From: Amoebidium appalachense
Lineage: Eukaryota > Ichthyosporea
Assembly: GCA_963693365.1 (NCBI GenBank)
Contig: CAVNZM010000002.1
Location: 2,046,001 to 2,110,000 of the forward strand
Length of the DNA stretch: 64,000 nt
Direction of reading: 5' to 3'
Under the pieces are notes generated by a model, which saw only the letters and a list, made by a program, of their open reading frames with translations, searched no databases and had not been told where the DNA came from. Numbering within the stretch: the stretch's first letter is position 1; the number at the start of each line of letters is the position of its first letter. Shown piece after piece: positions 49,605 through 64,000 of this stretch. Both the position numbers and the translations under genes were made by a program.

Positions 49605-49929
49605 TCTAACCTAATGTTAAACAGAGGAAGACTCACTGTCGGTGACTCGTTTTTGCCGTTCGCTGTAATACCGACTACAGCTGCACCAGCCTGGGCGCAT
49701 AGGCGCATACGGTAGATCGTATTTAGGGCCTAAATACGAATACGATTATTGGGGTGCTGCCAAACAGGCCCTAAGGATATATCTGCAATTGCAGAGTACT
49801 GGTGTGATGTTCAACATGGCCTTGGGGCATATAGTCCGCAATATATATATTAATGGATGGCCCTCTGAATTCAAATCCGACGGTAGATGAGACTACATTA
49901 ATTATCATATTACACTGCATGGCAGCTAG

Positions 49930-50127
49930 GTGAATATAAATCGGTGGCAAAGGCAGCTCACACATTTCGGCCTGACAGTTACGAGCCGACATGTACAAAG
50001 GCAGGATCCACGCAGGGATACTCTGCTAGTATGTGGACACCGGATTCGAAGTTTCTACAGGGCTGTACATGTATATTTAGAGAGGGGTCAACCGCAACAG
50101 GTCAATATACAGATGAACACTATGTAG
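49930..50127 (+). CDS. Weak ORF(s), possibly exon or relic
   Basis: Two overlapping frames look non-repetitive here: one of 65 codons (TSRHVQRQDPRRDTLLVCGH) and another from 49,944 (FRPDSYEPTCTKAGSTQGYS). I recognise neither, and only one at most can be real. Confidence 0.2.
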   Translation: MNINRWQRQLTHFGLTVTSRHVQRQDPRRDTLLVCGHRIRSFYRAVHVYLERGQPQQVNIQMNTM

Positions 50128-50257
50128 TGTATATGATTATATATATGAATATATACAAAAATATGCCACTTGCAGGTGACCCTTCAGGTATGGGGCCAAA
50201 AGCGAGAAAGGTTGCCAAATACGGTTGGGGGCCGGGGGGAAAGGAGGGAAAGGGGGT

Positions 50258-50296
<39 letters not shown>

Positions 50297-50497
50297 GGAG
50301 GCCGGGATCCGGAAGGACAGGCCAGAGCTGATGGGCTTAGAAAACGGACAAGCGGCTTACCCTCCTTGTGTGTCTTTGTGTGAGTGTGTGTGTGGGCGGG
50401 AGGAGCCAGCAAGGGGCCGGACTGCAGGGTTGGGGGGGAAGGGGGGGGGGGGGAGGGGGGGGGGGGATGTACTCACTTCAAGTGACAGGCCTAGGAT

Positions 50498-50875
50498 GTG
50501 AATATTTATCATCGTTCACAGTCAATTCAAGCAGCTAATATTATTATTAGATGTACCAGCATCCCAGCAGCCAACAGATTCAAGCACCGTTTGCCTTATA
50601 TGGACAGAACCAACATCTCAAATATGCACGTGTCTGCACGCACCTACATTGAATTTCATAGTGCAGAGGCTATTCTAGTTGCATACAACGACATTCGATG
50701 CGACCAAATATGGAAAGACTATGCTTGGTCGAGCGCATTGTCTGTGTTTGCGGCTGTGTTTGCGTCTTACAACATACGTAGCTTGAATATACGCACAGAA
50801 TATGGGGGTGCTATCTCCAATCTGTACATACGTGTTGTTACATACAGAATTTTCTGGGCTCATACCAGAAATTAG
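50498..50875 (+). CDS. Hypothetical ORF, 125 aa, doubtful
   Basis: Open frame of normal composition (NMHVSARTYIEFHSAEAILV, DQIWKDYAWSSALSVFAAVF) right of a G-run block. No family recognised and no splice partners identified. Could be a relic exon. Confidence 0.25.
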   Translation: MNIYHRSQSIQAANIIIRCTSIPAANRFKHRLPYMDRTNISNMHVSARTYIEFHSAEAILVAYNDIRCDQIWKDYAWSSALSVFAAVFASYNIRSLNIRTEYGGAISNLYIRVVTYRIFWAHTRN

Positions 50876-51740
50876 CAACAAAACCACAATAATCACATTT
50901 TAACTGTATAGATGGTAATGTAAGATCGAACACGGATGAGAGAGAGAAGGCGACAGAAAAGGAGGAGGAGGAGGAGGGGAAGAGGGGGAGGCATACATAT
51001 CAGAGAAGGGCTACCGTAGGACAAGAAAGCATAAAAAAGTCGTAAACGATTGAATGTTCAGTTTCCTCCATTCAATGCCACAACAAAGCTAATTGAAAAG
51101 AAAAAAAAAATCCGTTGACTAGGTTCGATCAAAGAACTTTGACACGGCAAGGCCACAGACCCACCTGCCGCAAATTTGAACTTATACTTTGATAGTTCGG
51201 AAATTTCAGTGTCATGGTGAATGGTGCTCTATTGTGACCCCACCCTCGACCTTCTTCGGTAGAGACCCAGCCAACACGGCCGAAGTTTTTGGTGGCTCAG
51301 TAAACGGTGGTACCTCCTGCAATTGGGGAAAGAGCCGGGGGGGGGGGGGGGGGGGGGGGGGGGAGGGGGGGGAGGAAAGGGTCAGGAATATGTTTAAAGA
51401 GTACCAAGTACGCATTAAGGACGGACAATACTATGCAAATTGCAGAGCACAGTGTCACAAAACCATGGATCATAAAGAGATGGAGGGAAGGGGGGAGGGG
51501 GGGTAGATTGTGTTAAACAGTACGATGTGTAAATCCACGACGGACAACACAATGCAGTTCCTGCAACAAAAAACAAAAAACAAAAGCACACAGCTGGGAG
51601 CTTGCATCATCAGTAGAGCACATCCTCAAGGGCAACCCACTGAGGGTGTGTATGTGTGTGTGTGTTTGGGGGATCTACTGATGGGTTTACGTGTGTGTCC
51701 ATGCAACTTGCGGAGCACTTTTTTATGTGTGTCTGAGGGA

Positions 51741-51777
<37 letters not shown>

Positions 51778-52111
51778 CCCGAGCAGTTCTGTCCCCCAAG
51801 CCGATTGCGCCAGCAAAAAACATGCTTGTTAGTCTATTCGTTGCAGCTTACCCCCCCCCCCCCCCCCCCCCCTTGCCCTCTCCCCCATGCCCTCTTCTAC
51901 CCCCCCCCCCTCCCCCCCCCCCCGCCCACAAACACACAAAAATACAACCAGTTCTCACCCCGCTCCTGCAACTTTGCACTAACTGCCCCTCCTCCCCCCA
52001 TTTTTGCTCATCCACCCCCCTGCCCCCAAAGTCGAACACGTGACCACACATAGGTGCATACCCCCAAATCCATCACCCCCCCACCCCTCCCTCTCTACCC
52101 CTGAACCTCAC
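50876..52111. other. Intergenic, G- and C-tracts, no gene
   Basis: GGA repeats about 50,965, G-runs 51,340-51,372 and 51,742-51,776, C-runs 51,851-51,872 and 51,901-51,923. This is the 3' flank of the MNT-like gene. Confidence 0.7.
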
Positions 52112-57093
<4,982 letters not shown>

Positions 57094-58675
57094 TTTTGTT
57101 TTAAAAGGTAGGGTACCGACAGTTTTGGATGAAAGCTAAACTTAATTACGACAAACCACTAAGCTATGTACTACACGCCAACCGTGTGAGCACTGAATGT
57201 TAGTCTTTGATAAGGTGGGGATTGTTTCAAGAAAGCCACATATCACGACATGCTCTTTGCTACCCTACCATGCGCATCACACAAGCTTGGGCTACAGAGA
57301 ACGTACACTTTGGGTGTATAATAGAAACTAAATAACTAACCCATGGCATGCCGGGGTGTCGTGGCAATGCCCTAAGGACGTGCTCAAAGTGTCTGAAAGT
57401 TGAGCGACTAAAGCTGGCCAGTGTCACCGTGACGCCTGAGACTAGAGAGACTAACATAACAAGTCTGCAAATAGCTGCATGTGATGGGTCTTGAAAAAGA
57501 TAAGTAAGTGTGTGCATGAAATTGTGTGGATGATCTAGAAACGCACGTGTATTGTCGACAATTCTACCAAATATGCAGTCTCTCTTTCCAACTCGCTTGC
57601 TTTTGCTTTTGCTTTTGCTTTTGTGCTGGACAGGAAGTTTTGCGTGTCAAGTTGTTTTTATTTCAAGTCACGTTTGTGCCGGCGGCCGCGTGGCTCATCG
57701 GAGGTACCCGAGCGGCTCACGGACAGGCTCAGTAAGCAGCACGAAGTGGCGACGTCATAGAATCAGGGGTGATATATGAAATGAAACTTTCTTGGAGCCA
57801 TAAACGTTGCCTCAGGTCTACCTTGATTAGACTAACCTATTAGTGCGGGCGACCCTAGGTGACGTCACCGCCGACAGTCGCCCCGGCCGGCCGGCCGGCC
57901 TTTTTAGCCAACCAGATGGCTTATTGTGTAGCTATAAATGGTAAGTTTGCTCAGAACATGATGACGAACCTATATTTAGTAACTAATCCTCTATTTATAG
58001 CTGATGATGCAGAGGGCCATCTCTGGGGGGTTGGCGCCCCATTTCAAATCTGCCAGTAGGAAGGCACCACTGTTGAAACTGTTTTCTCACTTTGCCTGTC
58101 ACGATAACTCGCTGACTCTTTGACAAATGTGCGTTTGTGTGTCAAGTTTTTCGGAGTCAGCTTTCATTGTTAGTACCAAACACTGCTGTTTTAAAAAGAT
58201 ATATTATTGCTCTGCATAAATCGTTTTGGTTGATATTGGCCGTCAATCTTGACAGTGAAGAAGGTGAAGTGAACCGGGCCACGGACACAAAACATGATGC
58301 CTTGATGCTTTTTGGCACAAACTCTCAGCACTTGGCGTTCACAATACTCAATATAAGTTTCATATAGCTGCTAATTTGGTACAGAGCGCTTTATATTGAC
58401 CTTGTAATTGGAACATGCCGCGGAAAAGATGCCAAGCAACCAAACCTGAGACACTGGTACTGTTGGAACCCTCGGAGCGGAAAGCCGGCGAAGAATGAAC
58501 ATCCAGAGTATTCGTGACCACCGGGTTACCCCAAGTGAGCATCTCCCCCCCCCCCCCGCCCCCCCACCACCACCACATACACACACCAACCTCGTTTTTA
58601 TGGGGGGAGGGGAAGATCCGAAAGTGGAGGAGGGGGTGGGGCTGGTAGTGGTATAGTGCGTGTGAGCGTGTGGCA

Positions 58676-58713
<38 letters not shown>

Positions 58714-58927
58714 CGGGGGGAAGGGTTAATAGACGGTTTGGGTTCGCTCTGTGTGTTTGAGCAGCATCCTTTTTGAGAGACAGCCTTGGTGGAAAAAAAG
58801 GGTGAAGGAGGGAGTTGTATTGGAGTTGGCTTTTGTAAGATCACGATTAGCCTATGGTTAGGAGCCAAAACCAGATATACACTAACTTTACGTGCACCTC
58901 ATAGCCAATCTGGGTTAAATCTAACTG
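57094..58927. other. Divergent intergenic region between the MNT-like and LRR genes
   Basis: About 1.8 kb likely to hold both promoters. A (TTTTGC)4 run lies at about 57,600-57,624, a (GGCC)4 palindrome at about 57,885-57,900, and C/G-runs at 58,548-58,566 and 58,679-58,713. No TATA box stands out, and no gene is supported. Confidence 0.6.
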
Positions 58928-59509
58928 ATGTGTTGTGGTCAAGAAACCGACTTCCATTTCTACATGGACGACGGCTCGGCGCCTGCAACGCCCGTAAACA
59001 GGTCCTTGACTGCAGAAGACCTCAGGATCACACCTGGCTTTGCTACCCGTCAGAAGGCGGCCAGGGTAGCAGCAGGTGAGTGTTCTGAAAAGTTGTGCTT
59101 GGGCGTGGGCATTGTTTTTTTTAGTGCCTGGTTTTGTCTGTGGTAATAGTGCTTGGTCTTCTCGAAAGTTGATTGCTTCAAGTACATTTTCCCCCTCCTT
59201 CCCCTTCCCCGCCCCCCACCCCACCCCACCACCTCCTTCACCCTTTTCCCTTTAACAGACCACACAAAAGCACACAAAGTAACACAACCCCAGTGCAATG
59301 ACAAGGCATATTCATTTTTGGCTTGCAGGCCAGGGCGTTCCCAGAGTTGAAACTGATGGAGGGAACCCTGATTTCGACTCGTTCAACGGCAGTCTGTTTA
59401 AGGGATCCAAGGTGCTTGCCTCAACCGGAGTAAAACCGGGGCCACCACGCCAACCACAAGGGTATCCAAGCCAGTCGTCCACATGGAGGCCGGAGCAACA
59501 ACAAGGTAC

Positions 59510-59575
<66 letters not shown>

Positions 59576-60250
59576 CCTTTCCCCCTTTCCCCTCCCCTTA
59601 CCTAACTTATCCCCCCCCCCTCCCCCGCTCCCCCCGAGCCACCGCCGCCTCTGCTCGTCTTCTCGTGGCATGTCTGTTTGCCTGCTTGTGCCTGTGCCCT
59701 CGTACAAGGTATCAATATTGACGAAGTGGAGCGCCTACACGAGTTTGCAATGACCACAGTTACACCCTTTTCCCTCTTGTGTTTTGATTTGCGCTTCGTC
59801 AGGCATTGGTTGATGTGACATCTACAAGTTCGTTGGTGCTTCCTTGAATTCCCTTTTTTTAAACATCATTTTATTTTTTCAAGCAGGTTTCAGCCATGGC
59901 CATGTGCAGCCACCATTGGAGGAACACATTCCTGCGCCTTTGCCGGGGAGCCCCCAGTCTGTGGGCAGTGAGGCGCAGGGCAGCACTCTGGGCAGTGTGG
60001 CTGGGGACTATCGGGCCATCATGGCTATGCTGCGCAACGCACGAGGTATTTTATTCTCCCCCTCCCCCCTCCCTCCCCCCCCCCCCCCTCCCCCCCCTCC
60101 CCCCCCCCCCCCCCCCCCCCCCCCCGCGCAACACACACACACACACAAAAGTTCAAGATTAGAAGAGGAAAAAATGAAGGGAAAAAGATTTTTGTGGGGG
60201 GCTGGGGGCATGGGGTAGGCGCCTGGGCGGGGGGGAGGAGGGGGTTTTTT

Positions 60251-60281
<31 letters not shown>

Positions 60282-60813
60282 AGGAAAGGGGAGGGAGACT
60301 GAGGGGGAAGAGGGGAGAGAGAGAGAGAGAACGAGAGACCGAGAGAAAGAAAGGAGAGCCAAAGCGAGACAAAACAAGCAAAGAGCGTGCGATGAATCCC
60401 CCCCCCCCCCACCTCCCCCTCCTCGCCCCCGGCCCCGCAAAGGCCATCGTTTCTCTTTACAAATTCTACTATGGTCTTTTCTACCTACTTTCTTAAGACG
60501 TTGCACATTGGTAGGGTGTGGCTCTCCCATATTGGGTTTTAGTTGGCAGTGGGGTTGCAGACCTGCAGTGTTGTGGGCTCTGTGCGGGAAGACATGAGGG
60601 GGGGGAGGGGGGGGGGGGGGGGAGGTGGGGGAGGTTGCCAGATAGACTGTTGCGGACGCCTTGGTCTCAAGCCGAAACGCAATGGAGGGCACAAAGCTGG
60701 GCACCAGGGGGGGAGGGGGGGGGGGGAAGGGGGGGGGGGGGGGGGGGGGGTGGGATAGAGAGATAGAGAAAAGAGAGAGAGCGAGGGCGGAAGGGGGGGG
60801 GGGGGGGGGGGGG

Positions 60814-60851
<38 letters not shown>

Positions 60852-61819
60852 ATGGGGTGATTAGAGAGATGGCCTAGACCAGAACGATGGTCATACGGAA
60901 TCATGTGTAGGTATTATCATAGGACGCAGATGATGCTACACATCGGCCGGGATAGGTGGTACAGACAGACACACGGCACTAAAACCAGTGCACACCTAAC
61001 AGGGGGTCAAGCTGCTGGGAGGGTGGCCAGGAATTATGTTGCCAGCCAGGCTGGAACGTGGGACACCTTGTCTGAATACAGCGACACAAACAGTGTGGTT
61101 TCAAACTTGCCGCCACTGGATAACAATTACCATAATAGGCAATGGGGTGGCGATGGAAGGATCGGGATGCCTCCCTCGGCGAGTAGTTTGTGGACTGAGG
61201 ATATTGGGGATGGTGGAGGGCCGTTTGGATACGAGGGGCAGAGAGGGACGGCAAGTGAAAAAACGGTATGTGGATGATGAAATCCACGGGGGATGAATGT
61301 TCGTGGTGGTGGTGATGGGGGGGTGGAGGGATGGGTGTGTGTTTGGAGGGGGGGGGGGGGGGAGGGGGGGAAGGGGGGAGGGGGGAGTGTAGCCTTGGTG
61401 TGCCGACAGTGGGATGTTCGATATAGGCTGGTATGGGAGGGGAGAGGGTGTCGTCCTTGGTTGTTTTTTTGCCATTCAGGCCTTGCCGTTTTGAAGATGT
61501 GGTAGTGCAAGCGAACAGAAAAATGCATCTATGAAAAAGGAGTCAGGCGAATACTCCGGTAGGAATTGCATGGACGTGTGGTGTGGGACCCTTCTGAACC
61601 GTTGTGTAATGGATTGTTGTGAGAGAAAGGACATCGAGAGATATTCAAATGAACCTTGGATGTCCTGCTGTGTGTGTGTGCACATCCGCACGTGTGACTG
61701 GACTTGTGGCTGTGTGTATTTGCAAGCTCCCATGCATGCGCGTGTGTGTGTTTGGAGAGAGGGGAGGGGGGAGGGGGGGTGTATGTGTGAGATGATGCTG
61801 CGCATACTATGTTTTTTTT

Positions 61820-61850
<31 letters not shown>

Positions 61851-62010
61851 TTTGGGGGGGGGGAGGGAGGGGGGGGGGGGGGGGGGGAGGCTGTGTACGT
61901 GTGTGTATATGTGTGTGATTTTGGTGCACATACTTGTGTGTGTGTGTGTGTGTGTGTGTGGTTTCTTCCGTGTGCGTGTGTGTTTTTTCTTTTTTTTTGT
62001 GTGTGTGTGT

Positions 62011-62048
<38 letters not shown>

Positions 62049-62241
62049 TTGTAATTGTGATATGTGTGATTTTGCGGTACATTTGTGTGTGCGTGTGTGT
62101 GCGCGCGCATGTGTGTATGTATCTATGTGTGTGTGTGTGTTTGTGATTGTGCTGCGCCTACTTTCATTTCTCCATCTCGCTATAAAACCATAACACACAC
62201 ACATACAGTCGGTCACTCACTTTTCTGAGATTCATCCCCTC

Positions 62242-62285
<44 letters not shown>

Positions 62286-62304
62286 ACACACACACACACA
62301 CACG

Positions 62305-62349
<45 letters not shown>

Positions 62350-62894
62350 CCCAGTTGGACCGCAACCACCCCCCATGAGCAGCACCCCATTCCCCACCAG
62401 TCCCACCCACATGACGGATAGCCATAGGCCCTTAGGAGGTAGACGCCACAAGGACCAGGAGACATGCAGTCTTGCTGCATGGCTGAGGTCTGGTGCCCCT
62501 AGGCCACAGCCCTTGGATGCAAGGTGGTCTGAGACAGACTTGGCTACTGCCAGATCGAATGTGAGTGATTGTGTGTTGGATGGCTTGCCTCTCCCCCCCC
62601 CCCCCCCCCCCCCCCCCCCCCGCATCTAGAAACATACACACGTGCGCGCCACAACACACACACACACAGAGAGGGGGGGGGGAGGGGAGTGGAGGGAGAA
62701 AGAAAGAGGGAGAGAGAGACCCCCAAAAAAGGCGGAGAGAAAAGAAAGAAGCGTACCCACAGACAGACACTCGCACAAGCAAATACGGAAGCACACACAT
62801 GCGCACACGAAGAAAAACATGCTCACACACGATACGCACACGAAGGCTTTGCTTCCGTTGCTTCCTTTTGCCCCCCCCCTCCCCCCCCCCCCCT

Positions 62895-62927
<33 letters not shown>

Positions 62928-63344
62928 TAAAAGAGAGAGAAAGAAAGAAAAAATAATTAGGGGTGGGGGGGGGAGTTCGGAGGCAAAAGACGGGGGGGGG
63001 GGGGGGGGGGGGAGGAGGGTTACTTTTGTCTTAAACTCTCCAGGACGTGCGCACGTTTGCATAAAGGCACGGATCTAAGCCCACCACAACCCCACACCAG
63101 GGCTCCACTCTAGGCAACCCACAACACCCAATGAGCAACCGACGGAGCAGCCTAGGCACAGGGCAAGAGGGACCAACAGACCGACCGTTGGATCTTTCCG
63201 GTGAACGGCTGGTGTCTCTCCATGGCTTGTCCATTCTGGGACCCGGGGGATACAAGTGGGTGGGATGGCTGAAAACGGTGACCTTGGCCCATAACAGTCT
63301 GCAAGATATTGCCGCATTGGCTGGCGCTCTGCCGTACCTCGAAG
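58928..63344 (+). CDS. Leucine-rich-repeat protein, N-terminal part, six exons, open at right
   Basis: Exons 58928-59075, 59329-59505, 59887-60045, 61003-61265, 62348-62560 and 63101-63344 join in phase (GT/AG). The start is the first ATG after an in-frame TAA; a second ATG at 58,964 (MDDGSAPATPVNRSLTAEDL) is equally possible. The first ~320 residues are low in hydrophobics and rich in Gly, Pro, Ser and Gln, probably disordered. Exon 6 brings RPLDLSGERLVSLHGL and VTLAHNSLQDIAALAGALPYL, an L-x-x-N-x-L-x-x-I leucine-rich repeat of the SDS22-like type. The C-terminus lies beyond the window or in exons I could not place. The acceptor of exon 6 could also be at 63,080. Function unknown; LRRs serve protein binding. 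Confidence 0.78.
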
Positions 63345-63868
63345 GTATGAATCTGCCCTCCCAGACAACCCCCCCCCCCCCCCCCCCCCCCCCCCCTGCC
63401 CACACACACATACACTCACCCCACCCCCACCACGACCGTGTACCCCTTCGCACACACACACACTCTCTCTCACCCACATGCATGCATACATGCACACACC
63501 AACGTGCACGCACACACATACCCGAACTATGTAACACACCTGCAGATACAAAACGAAAGCTCCCCCCCCCCCACCACCACCACCACCACCACCACCACCA
63601 AAAAAAAAAAAAAAAAAAAAAGGAAGAAAAAAAACCGGGCGTGGATGGTTCTAACCTTCTTTGCTTTCTTGGAACAGAGCGTGAATATATAAAAGGCCTT
63701 GCTAGTTTTATTTTCTTCTAAAATAGTCACTCCAAATGCACTGTGTGCTATACGGCCATATAATGACGAGACCACATGCATGAATCCATCACCAGCCTCG
63801 TCTCACAATGCATAGCCCCTCTTCCCATGTCGTTGTTTCATAGCAATGGTTCTCGGTTTATTGTCATC

Positions 63869-63903
<35 letters not shown>

Positions 63904-63931
63904 CCCCTCCCCCCCCCTCCCCCCGGGCCCC

Positions 63932-63974
<43 letters not shown>

Positions 63975-64000
63975 TCTACACGAGTAATTTTCTAACCACC
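63345..64000. other. Intron or 3' flank of the LRR gene: C-runs, CA and CCA repeats, A-run
   Basis: C-runs at 63,371-63,396 and 63,872-63,900, CCA/ACC repeats 63,571-63,600, A-run 63,600-63,620, CA array 63,932-63,972. No further exon could be placed with confidence. Confidence 0.7.

Larger units (their letters stand above)
48805..49771 (-). mobile_element. Internally deleted PIF/Harbinger (967 bp)
   Basis: Ends GGGCCTGTTTGGTAGC and GCTGCCAAACAGGCCC (14 of 16 complementary), flanked by TAA on both sides. Subterminal DNA is built of CGTATTTAGGGCCTAAATACG-type motifs. A 50-nt perfect palindrome occupies 48,942-48,991. Only the first transposase exon remains, so it needs a transposase in trans. 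Confidence 0.93.

Noticed and set aside
63670-63721. Next LRR exon starting after TTCTTGGAACAG
   Set aside because: It is in phase but reaches a stop after 14 codons without LRR character, so I did not add it.

Overview
This is eukaryotic nuclear DNA saturated with simple sequence: (GT)n/(CA)n arrays up to about 250 bp, G- or C-homopolymers up to 78 nt, and a GA-rich kilobase. Four spliced host-type genes are assembled here: a p38/HOG1-type MAP kinase, a histidine-biosynthesis dehydratase (IGPD/HIS3), an MNT/MXD-type bHLH transcription factor and an LRR protein. A single-exon C2H2 zinc-finger protein is a fifth probable gene. A Max-network bHLH gene together with a fungal/plant-style histidine enzyme points to a unicellular relative of animals (for example an ichthyosporean). 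That placement is an inference from families, not proof.

Layout. 1-6,270: 5' two thirds of a minus-strand MAP kinase gene, seven exons visible, running off the left edge. 7,456-9,356: a 1.9-kb non-autonomous hAT-like element. 10,756-11,637: the zinc-finger gene. 13,337-16,477: an apparently intact PIF/Harbinger transposon with a four-exon transposase. 16,834-38,543: a degraded second Harbinger split by a 20.6-kb segment whose two ends match the two ends of the 1.9-kb hAT-like element and which is flanked by a perfect 8-bp target duplication. 38,544-45,107: gene-poor DNA with a tandem pair of tRNA-derived SINEs. 45,108-48,011: IGPD/HIS3, four exons. 48,805-49,771: a third, internally deleted Harbinger. 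52,112-57,093: MNT-like gene, six exons, minus strand. 58,928-63,344: LRR gene, plus strand, six exons visible, continuing past the right edge.

The most unusual object is the 20.6-kb segment (16,947-37,541). From left to right it holds the long hAT-like arm, two converging Copia-type gag fragments with LTR-like sequences, a CA/GT-rich block, a decayed LINE reverse transcriptase end with a poly-A tail, and a compact virus-like gene block (about 27.6-37.2 kb). That block encodes a Polinton/PLV-type DDE integrase, a Dam-like adenine-N6 methyltransferase and five proteins I cannot assign, with dense non-overlapping ORFs and repeated CCAAT-containing promoter motifs. I see no capsid protein, packaging ATPase or polymerase, so it may be a partial endogenous virus or an undescribed integrating element carried inside, or nested into, a hAT-like transposon.

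A second genome-wide oddity concerns introns. In 11 of 24 exon-donor junctions read here, a long C-homopolymer on the sense strand begins within about 35 nt of the splice donor, whichever genomic strand the gene lies on. Several acceptors are immediately preceded by (CA)n.
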